A program made the translations under genes and the position numbers. The notes beneath the pieces were generated by a model. The model was not told the DNA's origin. It saw nothing but the letters and a program-made list of their open reading frames with translations, and did not search any database. Below, one piece after another: positions 40,901-51,049 of a stretch of DNA of 64,000 nucleotides (position 1 is its first letter; the number at the start of each line of letters is the position of its first letter). The stretch is taken from positions 1,798,001 through 1,862,000 of the forward strand of contig OAPG01000001.1 in assembly GCA_900208305.1 (NCBI GenBank), given 5' to 3'. This DNA comes from Melanopsichium pennsylvanicum (taxonomy: Eukaryota > Basidiomycota > Ustilaginomycetes > Ustilaginales).

Positions 40901-42538
40901 ATGGCAACTCGTACAGTCCCTGGAGCAAGCGACAAGCCGGCACGCCGTGTCGTTCCTGGCGCACTTCCACCCGCCCCAAAACCTGGCAAGAAAGGCAAAG
41001 CAGCCTCCAAAGACACCAGTCCATCTGCTGTTAAGGTGACCGATGCAACTGGCGCTGCGCTTCTCTCCACCGCTCCGTCGAAACCCGACCAAGTCGCAAA
41101 CGGCCTCAAAGTGACGCCTCAAGACCTTGCTGAGCAGGCTGAAACACAGGCAGCAGTGGCTGCTGTGAAAGCTGTTGAGTCCCCCGCAATTATCACAGCC
41201 AAGGCAAGCACACCGGCGCAAAAAGTGATCAGCAGTAGGATCGCCGAGCTGAGCAAAAAGTCCAAGACTGCCACCATCACGGTCGCAGTCGATGAGCTCA
41301 AGAGTCTCCTGATCAAGGTTCAAGATGCCGAACAGTCGACTCAGAGCCCTTCTTCGAGCTCAACAGATACCAAGGGTAAATTGGTGCTGCTCCTCCAATT
41401 CTTGCACCTATTCAACCTCTACCATCCTAACCCAGCCGGCCCGCCGTCTTTTGCCCCACGCTCTATGCCGCCCGCATTGGAGATGTCCACGGGACAGCAA
41501 GTGGCTGCATTGGCAAAGTTGTACGACGCTCTTGCCAACGGCCCACTCGAAGGCGGAGGCGGCGATGCTTTGCAAGTGCTTGGAAACATCGAAAGCGGCA
41601 GCTCTGAAAAGGTGTTGGAGGATGTGAGTTACGGCGTGGTCAGGGACATGATCCTCAAACTCACCGCCCCCCCCTCTGCACCAGTGGAGGAGCCCAAAGG
41701 AGCCCTCGATGGACCGCCCAGGGACTTTGTCAAAGCCTCTTCCCCGCCAGTGTCTTTCATGCAGGCTAGCGAGCTGAACCTGGACGCGTCGAAAGCAGAA
41801 CCTGCCGGCGGTCAACCCGATACCGTGCCTGCTTCAGGATCTGGCGAGAGCAGCAAAGGCAAGTCCGGCGGAGCAGGTGTTGTTATCGGTGACAAAAAGC
41901 CAACGTTGAGCGAAGCAGATGGAACAGCTAAATCAGAAGTGAAAGAGCCGGTCAACACATCAGAGGTGAAGAAGACCGCCGAGTCCAAGTTGAACTGGGC
42001 AGCGCTCGCCGAAGAGGATGACGATGACCTTGGAGAGGCGCCCGTTTTTGAGCCGCTGCCGTCCAGGACCACATCAGCAATCGTGACGCCTGCGCCAGGT
42101 ACCCCCACCGGAGCGATCGAGCCGCAGGCAGCTTCTGCGAAGGCGAGTGCTGATACCGGGGAAGCACCCACAGCAGAGTCGCCAAAGCAGAAGAAGGATG
42201 GAGGAAGGAAGCAGAGCAACAACGGTAGCAGCAACAACTCCAAGGGTGGGGCGGGCGGTGCTCGCACCAACGGAAAGGGTGGCGCTAGTGGAGCGGCAAA
42301 GACAGCAGCGGCAGCGGTGAAAGCGCCCAAGGTTGATGAGGATGGCTTTATCTTGCAAGAAAGTAAGCGAACCAAGTATCTTCAGCAGAAGCAGCAACAA
42401 CAACAGCAACAGCACAGGGGCGGTGGATCAGGCAGGGGTGGAAAGGGCAGCAATGCCGGTCGGGGAGTAAGGTCGAATGCTGATGGTAACAGGGGACCCA
42501 AGAACGCAGAAGGCAAAGCGGTTGGAACGACTCAATAA
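40901..42538 (+). CDS. Hypothetical protein with disordered RG-rich C-terminus
   Basis: A 545-residue single-exon protein from ATG 40901 (context CACAATGG). I do not recognise the family. Visible parts: a basic Pro/Ala/Lys-rich N-terminus (1-100); a helical segment with ISSRIAELSKKSKTATITVA; a folded-looking Leu-rich block KGKLVLLLQFLHLFNLYHPN (near 160-180) followed by VAALAKLYDALANG and VSYGVVRDMILKL (to about 260); a disordered acidic linker with LNWAALAEEDDDDLGEAPVF (near 365); then a Gln-rich run and RGGGSGRGGKG-type RG repeats to the end. The RG-rich tail and the W-A-x-L-acidic motif resemble those of RNA-associated proteins, so an RNA-binding role is a reasonable guess only. The last codons lie in a tandem repeat that continues into the 3' UTR. 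Confidence 0.85.
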   Translation: MATRTVPGASDKPARRVVPGALPPAPKPGKKGKAASKDTSPSAVKVTDATGAALLSTAPSKPDQVANGLKVTPQDLAEQAETQAAVAAVKAVESPAIITAKASTPAQKVISSRIAELSKKSKTATITVAVDELKSLLIKVQDAEQSTQSPSSSSTDTKGKLVLLLQFLHLFNLYHPNPAGPPSFAPRSMPPALEMSTGQQVAALAKLYDALANGPLEGGGGDALQVLGNIESGSSEKVLEDVSYGVVRDMILKLTAPPSAPVEEPKGALDGPPRDFVKASSPPVSFMQASELNLDASKAEPAGGQPDTVPASGSGESSKGKSGGAGVVIGDKKPTLSEADGTAKSEVKEPVNTSEVKKTAESKLNWAALAEEDDDDLGEAPVFEPLPSRTTSAIVTPAPGTPTGAIEPQAASAKASADTGEAPTAESPKQKKDGGRKQSNNGSSNNSKGGAGGARTNGKGGASGAAKTAAAAVKAPKVDEDGFILQESKRTKYLQQKQQQQQQQHRGGGSGRGGKGSNAGRGVRSNADGNRGPKNAEGKAVGTTQ

Positions 42539-42611
42539 GACTGCAGCATAAGCGGTCGGAACGACTCAATAAGACTGCAGCATAAACGACTCAATAAGAC
42601 TGCAGCATAAA
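42519..42611. repeat. 34-bp tandem repeat spanning the stop codon (about 2.7 copies)
   Basis: Units at 42519-42552 and 42553-42586 plus a truncated third at 42587-42611 share ACGACTCAATAAGACTGCAG. The first unit contains the TAA stop of the gene at 40901, so the later units carry copies of the coding end into the 3' UTR. Confidence 0.92.
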
Positions 42612-42715
42612 TCACGAAACAGTTATCAATCACACAATCACACACTTGGTACGCTTTTTCGAATTTGGATCACGTTTGAGTCATGTTGAGCAGAACTCGG
42701 AAAGAGCTGAAGAGT

Positions 42716-43438
42716 TTACCATTGCTTGGCCTCCATGCCCTCGGGAGGGTGAGTTTTGACGGGTTCCTTTCCAACTTTGCTCCAATCAGTGCTTAAGGTG
42801 GTACCTCCACTCTCTTGATAGCTCTTCATCATGGCACGTTTGGTATCGTCGTCTGCGTCCGCATAGAGTTTCTGGAAGAATTTGTTGATATCTGCCTCAC
42901 CTGCATCGCCACCACTGCTGTTTGCGCCCAACTCGGCCGAAGCAGTGCCTGCTGAGGATGATGTGGGATCGTCATCGTCGATTTTGAGAGTGTCCCATTT
43001 GGAACGTGGTCTAGGTGGCGGTGATTCGTTCCTACGGTGGTGTTGTGCCGCTTGACTGGCTGCATAGGTTGGTGTAGCTGCCGAAATGACAGCAGCATCT
43101 GATGTGGAACCTGATGCTTGAAGTTGATTCCAGCGAATACCTGGGTTGGCTTTGTGAAGAATTACATCGATCTTTGTTGACAAGACTTTGTAGGATGAAG
43201 ATGTGGCATCGACGGCGGAGAACAAAGGGTCGATGATAAGTACGTATTCAGACCCAGTAGTGGAAGAGGTAGCTTTGACACAAATGGATCGTTCGGCAAT
43301 GTCAACGGACAGAGAGTCTGTCGAAGCAGACTTAATGAAAATCGACACAGTGAGGGCTGTTTCGGTTTGATAGAAGTCGAATCGTGGGGTGGCAGGGCTA
43401 ACAGCAGCTCCTGAAGAAAGGACAGCGGCTGAGGCCAT
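42716..43438 (-). CDS. SGT1: SGT1-like HSP90 co-chaperone (CS + SGS domains, no TPR)
   Basis: A 240-residue single-exon protein from ATG 43438. Residues about 14-110 form a CS domain (FDFYQTETALTVSIFIKSAS, then VLSTKIDVILHKANPGIRWN). The C-terminal SGS domain (about 145-240) has KWDTLKIDDDD, INKFFQKLYADADDDTKRAM, MMKSYQESGGTTLSTDWSKV and ends HPPEGMEAKQW, the classic SGT1 signature. SGT1 links HSP90 to SCF ubiquitin ligase and kinetochore assembly. Yeast and plant SGT1 carry an N-terminal TPR domain that is absent here, and the upstream gap (about 400 bp to the ALG8 start) leaves little room for one. The assignment to SGT1 is firm from SGS; whether this is the only SGT1 in the genome cannot be told. 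Confidence 0.92.
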   Translation of the reverse strand: MASAAVLSSGAAVSPATPRFDFYQTETALTVSIFIKSASTDSLSVDIAERSICVKATSSTTGSEYVLIIDPLFSAVDATSSSYKVLSTKIDVILHKANPGIRWNQLQASGSTSDAAVISAATPTYAASQAAQHHRRNESPPPRPRSKWDTLKIDDDDPTSSSAGTASAELGANSSGGDAGEADINKFFQKLYADADDDTKRAMMKSYQESGGTTLSTDWSKVGKEPVKTHPPEGMEAKQW

Positions 43439-43840
43439 GATGAGCGATTTGGTCCTTGCAATTGTACTCGAAATAGATTTGGAAATGCAGAAGCAGATGT
43501 TCTCCCATAGTAAGACGGAGCGATACTCAAGGTGATGATGGTGGTGATAGGAAACGAGTGGTGATGAGGATGAGCGAAAGTGCTAGAAAGAGCAAATAGA
43601 GCCATGCAGGTAGCACCCGCCATTTTAATTTTATTTTAAAATAATTTTAGGTTTGAACCAAGAATACCAACACCAAAATATTATTAAATAATGCTCACAC
43701 ACCATTCGGCAATCCAAGCCGATGGTGCACTCAAGCCGATGGTGCACAGACACACCGACGTTGTGCATCCAAGTCGTTGTTTCCTGACCACCATCTCCTT
43801 CCAAGCTTGTCAAGCATACAGCCCGTTCAACATCACCGAA
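43439..43840. promoter_or_regulatory. Divergent promoter, SGT1 / ALG8
   Basis: 402 bp between the SGT1 start and my chosen ALG8 start. The segment 43625-43690 is strongly AT-rich (TTTTAATTTTATTTTAAAAT) and could be a nucleosome-free core. If ALG8 starts at the upstream ATG 43691, the region shrinks to 252 bp. Confidence 0.55.
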
Positions 43841-46099
43841 ATGATTGCGGCGCGGATACCCAGCTTCAAGAGCATAACAGTCGACTCAACACGCTCTACA
43901 CTCGTCGGCAAGGCTCCCCTCGATTCCACCACTGCAAGTAAAGGCACGTCCGAAGAAGCATCCAGCACCATCTGGGGCCTGCTGCGACTAGAATGGGAGC
44001 TGTTGTCGCTTAGCACAGCTATAAAGTTGCTTCTGTTTCCCACATACCATTCTACAGATTTCGAAGTACATCGCAATTGGCTGGCCATCACCCGAACGCT
44101 CCCCATCAGAGAATGGTACTTTGAAGCCACATCACAATGGACACTCGACTATCCACCCTTCTTTGCCTACTTTTCTTGGATCCTCGCACAGCCAGCGCCA
44201 TTCATCGATCCATTGATCGTCAGTCTACATGAAGGGATAGAATATGCCGCTTGGTCGTGTAAGGCATACATGCGCACCACTGTGGTCGCGACGGAGCTAG
44301 TTCTCGCAGCAGCCTTGTTGGCACATGCGAGACTCGGTGCTCAGAGGGCGATCAAGATTGGCTACGTAGATGACGTCACTATATCCGGAATAAAAACCTC
44401 ACAGCTCCTCGCGTTGAGCTTGTTGATGCACCCGGGACTGATCATCATTGACCACATCCATTTTCAATACAACGGCTTTTTGTTCGGAGTGCTAGCATGG
44501 TCGCTGTGGGCTGCCAGGGAGGACAAGCCGCTATGGTGTGCGTTCCTCTTTAGCTCGCTGCTCAATCTTAAGCACATCTACATCTACGTCGCGCCGCCTT
44601 TCTTAATCTTCCTTTTGCGTTGTTATGTTTTGCCCATCGGTACTCAGCCGAGCGATCTCGGACGAAGTGGGGAAAGACTCATCACAGTAGGCGTGGTGAC
44701 GCTGGTTCCTTTCATTCTCAGTTTGGCCCCTCTTGCAATCGACGGTTTACGACACGAAACAGGACCCATCGGTGTGCTTTCTCAGATGGTGTCGAGGCTG
44801 TTCCCATTCAGCCGCGGTCTCATTCATGCGTACTGGGCACCCAACGCATGGGCTTTGTGGACTTTCGCCGATCGTATTCTGGTCAAGCTTCTCCCGCGCA
44901 TACCTGCACTACGAGCTGTTTTGCCCGCAAGTTTCTTGGCGCGATACGACGCAGCAGCATCGACCACAGGCTTCGTCTCAGCTTCCCGCGGCTTGGTGGA
45001 GAACATTTCTTTCGGTCTCCTTCCCGAGGTGAGCCCCAGCATGTGCTTTATCTTGACCCTGACGTGCATGTCGGTGTACATGGTCAAGCTGTGGCAGACC
45101 CCAACCTATCGCTCTTTCCTGGCTTCAGTCAGCCTATGCGGATTTGCATCTTTCCTGTTTGGCTGGCACGTACATGAGAAGGCGATAATGCTTCCGCTCA
45201 TCCCATATACTTTTTTGGCTGCGGATGACTACCATCACTTTAGGACATTTGTGCTGCTCAGCACGGCGGGTATTGTTTCGTTGTTTCCACTGCTATTTAC
45301 GCCGGAGGAAGCGCCGATCAAGATCGGATACTCGATCGTGTGGGGGATTGTGATATTCGGAACGCTCCAGAAGAGGGTCTTTAGACCGGTACAGAGCAAT
45401 ACAGGAATTCTGGTGCACAAGTTGGAAACGCTGTATTTGTGGGGATTTTTGGTGTTGCAAGTGTACGTTTCGATCGTGCATCCAATGGTGTTTTCCAATA
45501 GGGACGGACAAGGAAGGAGCGCGCAGGCGAGAGTTGCTGCCGAGGTCAGGACAAACTTGATTGACAAGCAATTTGGTATCAGGGAAAACGTCAAAGCGGT
45601 AGTGATGGATGTCAACAGATTCTCTCCAGCAGCACCAGCAGTGCCGGCAGCTACAGCAGCCGATACAGAAGCAGTGTTGGCCAGCATTGTCGCTGAGACT
45701 GCGGCTGCTACAAATGCACCTCAAGTGGAGTCCAACGAAGAGGGCGGTAAAGAAACTTGTATCCACCCTGAATTGTCCATCAGCACTGCCGAATTCGATG
45801 CTGCTCAACCGGGTCCAACCAACGACGCCGATCTGCTGAGCGTTTCATCAACTCAGGATGCACAAATGGATGCGACAACACGAACTCAAATGCTAGAGTC
45901 AAAAGATCAAGCAGAGCCAGCGGTTGATACCAACGCGGTCGAGCAAGAGCGGGATCCAGCTTCTGCTGCGGGATCATCGTCATCGTTGTCATCGTCGATG
46001 GAGTTCCTGCCGCTCATGATGGTGAGCGTGTACTGCAGCATTGGTGTGATCTGGGCTTGGATGCGCGCATCTGCTTTGTATCTCTTGACGGAAACTTGA
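43841..46099 (+). CDS. ALG8: ER glucosyltransferase Alg8 (dolichyl-P-Glc dependent)
   Basis: A multi-span ER membrane enzyme adding the second glucose to the lipid-linked N-glycan precursor. I start at ATG 43841 (context CGAAATGA), giving 752 residues. An in-frame ATG at 43691 would add 50 residues that show no family resemblance. The ALG6/ALG8 signature near the N-terminus is LLLFPTYHSTDFEVHRNWLA, followed by REWYFEATSQWTLDYPPFFA, with the luminal acidic residues. Later blocks include LLMHPGLIIIDHIHFQYNGF, LNLKHIYIYVAPPFLIFLL and GWHVHEKAIMLPLIPYTFL. About ten hydrophobic segments are visible up to residue about 565. It is longer than yeast Alg8 (577) because of a disordered Ala/Glu/Ser-rich extension (about 575-725) followed by one more hydrophobic segment near the C-terminus (MEFLPLMMVSVYCSIGVIWA). 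Confidence 0.93.
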   Translation: MIAARIPSFKSITVDSTRSTLVGKAPLDSTTASKGTSEEASSTIWGLLRLEWELLSLSTAIKLLLFPTYHSTDFEVHRNWLAITRTLPIREWYFEATSQWTLDYPPFFAYFSWILAQPAPFIDPLIVSLHEGIEYAAWSCKAYMRTTVVATELVLAAALLAHARLGAQRAIKIGYVDDVTISGIKTSQLLALSLLMHPGLIIIDHIHFQYNGFLFGVLAWSLWAAREDKPLWCAFLFSSLLNLKHIYIYVAPPFLIFLLRCYVLPIGTQPSDLGRSGERLITVGVVTLVPFILSLAPLAIDGLRHETGPIGVLSQMVSRLFPFSRGLIHAYWAPNAWALWTFADRILVKLLPRIPALRAVLPASFLARYDAAASTTGFVSASRGLVENISFGLLPEVSPSMCFILTLTCMSVYMVKLWQTPTYRSFLASVSLCGFASFLFGWHVHEKAIMLPLIPYTFLAADDYHHFRTFVLLSTAGIVSLFPLLFTPEEAPIKIGYSIVWGIVIFGTLQKRVFRPVQSNTGILVHKLETLYLWGFLVLQVYVSIVHPMVFSNRDGQGRSAQARVAAEVRTNLIDKQFGIRENVKAVVMDVNRFSPAAPAVPAATAADTEAVLASIVAETAAATNAPQVESNEEGGKETCIHPELSISTAEFDAAQPGPTNDADLLSVSSTQDAQMDATTRTQMLESKDQAEPAVDTNAVEQERDPASAAGSSSSLSSSMEFLPLMMVSVYCSIGVIWAWMRASALYLLTET

Positions 46100-47241
46100 C
46101 GAGCTGTCAAAGATTTCATGTGATTTCATGATTGTGAATACCAAACATTCGATTCACCATCTACATAAGATACGAACACCATATAAGCAGCTAACTGGAG
46201 AGGGTGGTAACTTATAAGCCAGATGCATTGAATAGCATCAAACCCACGTTCCAAGGTAGAATAGGCACCGGACCTGGTGCTGCACCCTGACGATGGATGA
46301 CACGGCTAGCTTACGCCCGGACCAGCTTTTCCTTGAAAGCCAACACGCGAAGAAAAATAGGGATGTGCGTGTGTGTGTTGATTTTCTTTTTTGGTGTGAT
46401 TTTGTTGGATTTGTGTAATCTTTGTGAATTGTGCGCGGCAAGAGAGTGTATGGTGCGATACACAGTACAGTAGTCCGTGCTTTGATCCGGGCGTGCTCCT
46501 TATGATGAAGCGTGCGAAACAAATGAGACGAGGTGCAGTTTTCAACAGATTGTTGATACGCAGTCACTCACTGCACAGCTGTTGAACAAGAGAAAGCGGG
46601 CCGCCTCGCACAATAATTCACCAACGATCAACCACCAACCTTTATCAACTCTGCTGCCGTCCGACTGTAAATTTACTGTAACTTACCTCGCCCTGTTCCA
46701 CCAACCGACTACGCCGCATTCAAGCTGTCCTTGGACCTTTCTTGCATATCGACTGCTCTGCATCGATTTCTTCCTCTCGTCCCAACTGTGGCCTCCTTGA
46801 TCTTCTTCTCCTCCTCCTCAACACCTTCATCTTTCGCTCTAGATCTGTGTAGCAGTGTTCCTGCGAACATTCTATCCGGATCCCATCATCTCATCGTTTG
46901 CACTTCGAGACAAACGACCATCTCGACTCAGAGTCAAGTTCGATCCCACTTGTAAAACTCTCCTACATCCAGCATCTACTTGAATCTATTCATCTGTTCC
47001 CGCTGGCACCATCAACCACTCTGCTCAAGATACCTCCGCTCTTCCATTCAACTCAGTCATCCTGTGCGAGCTCGTCTCTGTTCTTTCGTTCGCTTAGCAG
47101 AGCTGCCACACCACCGCTTGCTCCACTCCAGAGCATCACCGTCGCCTCCAAAGCCACACTCGCTCATCCACAAACTGCCCTAGATGGCTGACTCTCCTGA
47201 AATTTAGATCAGGACTTACCCTCATTCATCCGAGACCCGGC
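46100..47241. other. Intergenic, promoter and leader of the PUF gene
   Basis: 1.1 kb. It contains ACTGTAAATTTACTGTA at 46664-46680 and the half-site TACAGTAG at about 46465. From 46700 to 47200 the plus strand is strongly C/T-rich, as in long fungal 5' leaders. The PUF reading frame stays open upstream of its ATG for more than 100 nt, so a 5' coding exon cannot be excluded, but I see no supporting ATG or splice pair. Confidence 0.5.
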
Positions 47242-50200
47242 ATGCCAGATCGTACACGCTCGTCTTTCCCACAGCACCGCTCTCCCTCCTTCTCCCTTGC
47301 GTTCCGTACCTCTTCCAGCTCTAACTCTGAGTCTACCCCTTTGCGCTCATTTAATAGACGTAGCGTCAGCGGTGGCATCAAGCTCGATCCCTTTCCAACT
47401 CTCACCGCCGCCGACATCCACGTCCCATCGTCGTTCGCCAGTGTACTCTCGAGACCCAACCCAGCTACATCAACCCGCGACTCTACAGCTTCATCCTCAC
47501 ACCAAATTCACGGCTCAATACCGCAACAACAATCTTCGGCCACCGCTGATCCCGCTTCCTTCGGCATGTCCAATGTTGACCAGACCGCTTGGTCCGACGC
47601 CCCCGGCACTCGCAGCCCCTCGAGCGTCTGGAATGGTCGTGTTCCTTCCACCATCGACACCGATGCAGTCACCACGGCTTCCACCTCCAACGTAACCACT
47701 CCCTCTCGCGTACCTACTGTCCTCGACGCTAAAGACGTCTCCGCCAACGATCCCGTCTTTAACCCTTCGCCTCTGCTTCCTCAAGATGGATCTGCTTGGT
47801 CTGTGCCTCGCCCGGCTTCCTTGACTTGGGCCAACGATCTCGCAGCCAGACCACCTCCATCTGATCCCATCTCTGCGAATGCTGCTTCAAGCCCAAGCGC
47901 GGTCAAGCGCGCTCCCGTAGTCGACTCGACATCAGGCGCCAACATTTCTCCCCCTCCCGCTGCACTCAATACGGGCCCAAGTACTGCTCGTGGGAACAAG
48001 CCGTCCGCTGTGTCACCTAGCAGCACAAAGAAGACGGCTGCACCCGTGCGGAAGCGAGCTCCGATCCGCTCTGCCACCCTGGATTCCAGCCACCTTGCAA
48101 GTAAAAGAAGGCCGAGTGGCGACAGTGACGACTCGCTTCCATCTGGACAGCCCGCCGCAGATGAAGATGAGGAGCTGGTCGATGAACTGGCAACTTTGAC
48201 CATCGCTACGGACAACATGGCCGGTTCAGGCCCCGTCCCTCAACAGCATGGCTACAGCTCACCTCCTGCACTCATGGGTGTCGGCCATCATGCTCACCGT
48301 CCCTCTGGTTCCTTCCCGCCTCCGCCTTTCAGTCCCGGCGAAGCCTTCATGCACCCTTCGCCATACCTTCCTGGAAGCGGCGCTCGATCGCCCGATGGGT
48401 ACACCCACGGCTATCCTGGAGTCACGCACATGATGCCTGGCATGGCACCCATCGACATGTCCGGCTACGAATCGTACCGCACCACTCCTGACCCGTACGC
48501 GCCTACCATGCCTGGCCGTGCCATTTTCGCCTCACCAGGCTCCCAGGGGTCTACACCGCAGAGTCCGTCATTCGGTCCTGCGCCCCTCGGACCGCACATG
48601 AACGCATCAATGCGCAGCGGCGAGGCGCTCTTCTTTCCCGGCGTTGTTCCTGGTTATGGCCCGCCGCATTTGGCTGGAGGCATGGCTTCACCCGTCAGAC
48701 CTGGCATGACACCAGGTCCTGGCCAGTACGGCTTCGGTCCGGGCGTCGGTGTGGATGCGCGTTCATCGCAGCTTGGACAGTCGCCCATGATTGCCCCAGG
48801 CATGCCGATGCCGATGGGTGGAATGATAATGCCCCCCACCAGTCCGCAGATGCCGGCCAATGGTCTCGACAACGCCAGCTCGCCCAGTCTCTCTCAGTCG
48901 TCGCCATACGTCCCCGGCCCTCATCGCAGAATGCCATCTTCGGGCGGTGAGTCTTTCGGACCAGGCATGTCCATGTCTCCACAACCTCCGTTCGCAATGA
49001 CCACCCAAGCAGGTCCATTCATCCCTGGCCAGCATTCGATGCACGGAATGATGGGCGGAGCGCCGCTACACGGGTCTATGATGTCTTGGAACGGTCGCTT
49101 CCCGCACGATCATCGTCGTGTGCCTACTGGTCCAGGCGGAGTCATGGCTCCAGTTGGTGGGTTCGGTCCCGGCCCCATGGATCCGCACTTTGCCCGTAAC
49201 GGAGCCGGATTCTACGGCGCGCCCTTCCACCCAGCTGGCGGCCACAGTGGTGCGGGTCCCATTGGAAACGGTGGCCCAGCCAACCATTTGCGCAGCCCCC
49301 TTCTCGAAGAATTCCGTAGCCGCCACGCCAAGAATCGCAAGTTCGAACTCGCCGACATTTATGGCATCGTGGTCGAGTTTAGCGGTGATCAGCACGGTAG
49401 CCGCTTCATCCAAGAGAAGCTCGGCACGGCCACAGTCGAAGAGAAGAAGACAATCTTTGACGAGATCCTGCCAAATGCACGTCAACTCATGACCGATGTG
49501 TTTGGCAACTACGTCATCCAAAAGATGCTCGAACATGGCGATGACGAACAGCGCGATATCCTGTCTCGAGAGATGGAAGGCCACATTCTTCCGCTCTCTC
49601 TGGGTACGTATGGATGCCGTGTTGTCCAGAAAGCGTTTGACCACGTCTCTGGCGCACAACGGGAGAAGTTGGCCAAGGAGCTGGATGGACATATTATGCA
49701 GTGCGTGAGGGACCAAAACGCAAACCACGTGGTTCAAAAGGTGATCGAGAGAGTGGAAACGGACAAGATCGATTTCATCCCGCAAGCGTTTGTTGGACAT
49801 GTACCGGCGTTGGCATCACACTGTTACTCGTGCCGTGTTTTGCAGAGGACGTTTGAGCATTGTAGTGAACAACAATCGCGGCGATTGTTGGATGAGCTTC
49901 ATGCCGAAGCGTTTACGCTGATGCAGCATCAGTATGGTAATTACGTGATCCAGTGGGTATTGCAGAGGGGTGAGGCGAGGGATAGAAAAGAGGTGATTTC
50001 CAAGATCAAAGGTTCGGTTTTGACCCTTTCTCGACACAAGTATGCATCCAATGTGATCGAAGAAGTTGTCAGGACTAGTAGTGAAAAGGATAGGACAGAG
50101 TTGTTGGAAGAGATCTTGACACCTACTACCGTACCTAGCACTGGCGCTGGTACTGGTTCAAATGCTACGACATCCAGTAACACTACCACTACCACTAGCA

Positions 50201-50640
50201 CTGGCAACACGACTAGTTCAGCCACATCAGCTGACACTAATTCTAACACGAACACTTCTGACGAAAAAACTACCACTTATGGCACGGCTACCACGCAATC
50301 CAGAGCTGTAGCACCAGCGGTGTTGATGATGAAGGATCAGTATGCGAATTATGTTTTGCAGAGGTTTTTGGAAAAGGCGGATTCGGAGCAGAGGAGTAAA
50401 TTGATCGACGTTATCATGCCAACTCTAGATGCTGCTAGAAAGACTTTTAACACTCCTCCTCCTCATCATCACCAACATCATTCGGGAGGCGCAGGAGCAG
50501 GGGTTGGGGTGGGGATGGGGAATGTTGGTGGAATGAGTAAACATTTGGTTGCAATTGAAAGGTTGATCGAAAATCTCCTTCAACAACAACAGCAGCAGGA
50601 GGGGGAGGCAAGTGGAAAGGGTCAACAACAACAACAATAA
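47242..50640 (+). CDS. PUF3: PUF/Pumilio RNA-binding protein (Puf3-like)
   Basis: An 1132-residue single-exon protein from ATG 47242. The first 680 residues are disordered and Pro/Ser/Gly/Met-rich. The Pumilio domain begins near residue 690 ([20 protein letters not shown]). Eight repeats can be read by their RNA-contact triplets: SRFIQ, NYVIQ, CRVVQ, NHVVQ, CRVLQ, NYVIQ, SNVIE, NYVLQ. By the established PUF code these predict the RNA 5'-UGUAUAUA-3', or UGUANAUA, the class bound by Puf3 and human PUM1/2. A Thr/Ser/Asn-rich insertion of about 60 residues separates repeats 7 and 8. The C-terminus is His/Gly/Gln-rich, with CAA runs at the end. Expected role: cytoplasmic mRNA decay and translational control through 3' UTR binding. 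Puf3 orthologues regulate nuclear-encoded mitochondrial mRNAs in yeast; that target set is not shown here. Confidence 0.94.
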   Translation: MPDRTRSSFPQHRSPSFSLAFRTSSSSNSESTPLRSFNRRSVSGGIKLDPFPTLTAADIHVPSSFASVLSRPNPATSTRDSTASSSHQIHGSIPQQQSSATADPASFGMSNVDQTAWSDAPGTRSPSSVWNGRVPSTIDTDAVTTASTSNVTTPSRVPTVLDAKDVSANDPVFNPSPLLPQDGSAWSVPRPASLTWANDLAARPPPSDPISANAASSPSAVKRAPVVDSTSGANISPPPAALNTGPSTARGNKPSAVSPSSTKKTAAPVRKRAPIRSATLDSSHLASKRRPSGDSDDSLPSGQPAADEDEELVDELATLTIATDNMAGSGPVPQQHGYSSPPALMGVGHHAHRPSGSFPPPPFSPGEAFMHPSPYLPGSGARSPDGYTHGYPGVTHMMPGMAPIDMSGYESYRTTPDPYAPTMPGRAIFASPGSQGSTPQSPSFGPAPLGPHMNASMRSGEALFFPGVVPGYGPPHLAGGMASPVRPGMTPGPGQYGFGPGVGVDARSSQLGQSPMIAPGMPMPMGGMIMPPTSPQMPANGLDNASSPSLSQSSPYVPGPHRRMPSSGGESFGPGMSMSPQPPFAMTTQAGPFIPGQHSMHGMMGGAPLHGSMMSWNGRFPHDHRRVPTGPGGVMAPVGGFGPGPMDPHFARNGAGFYGAPFHPAGGHSGAGPIGNGGPANHLRSPLLEEFRSRHAKNRKFELADIYGIVVEFSGDQHGSRFIQEKLGTATVEEKKTIFDEILPNARQLMTDVFGNYVIQKMLEHGDDEQRDILSREMEGHILPLSLGTYGCRVVQKAFDHVSGAQREKLAKELDGHIMQCVRDQNANHVVQKVIERVETDKIDFIPQAFVGHVPALASHCYSCRVLQRTFEHCSEQQSRRLLDELHAEAFTLMQHQYGNYVIQWVLQRGEARDRKEVISKIKGSVLTLSRHKYASNVIEEVVRTSSEKDRTELLEEILTPTTVPSTGAGTGSNATTSSNTTTTTSTGNTTSSATSADTNSNTNTSDEKTTTYGTATTQSRAVAPAVLMMKDQYANYVLQRFLEKADSEQRSKLIDVIMPTLDAARKTFNTPPPHHHQHHSGGAGAGVGVGMGNVGGMSKHLVAIERLIENLLQQQQQQEGEASGKGQQQQQ

Positions 50641-51049
50641 TAATAATCATTAATGAAGGCATTACGGTGGGGAAAAAGGCTAGAGTTTGAATAGAGACGT
50701 AAGTGGACACTTGTTTTCTTTCTTTCTCTTTTTTCATTCTTGCATACTTGACCTGATTCAGTTGGTTGGTTGGTTGGTTACTCATCGTCATCATCATTGT
50801 CGTAAATACGTCCTTTTTCTTGGGTCATTTTTTGTTGTTCTTTTCATAGTTTAGTCTTTAGTTTTATTTTGGCAGATTTAATTGATTTTTCCTTTATAGA
50901 GTTATGTAACTTTTCTCTTCAGGTCTGGTTTGCTTTTGGACTGGATGTTTGACTTTTTTTTTTTTTTCCTATGCTCTTCTTTGATGTGGGGTGTTTTTTG
51001 ACAAATGCAGCTTTTCTTTTTCTCAAACAATCAAAGACAATCCTTTTTT
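50641..51049. other. Intergenic, PUF 3' flank
   Basis: T-rich and low complexity, with poly-T runs near 50956-50970 and 51042-51056 and (GGTT)n near 50760-50779. It probably includes the PUF 3' UTR. No gene seen. Confidence 0.5.
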
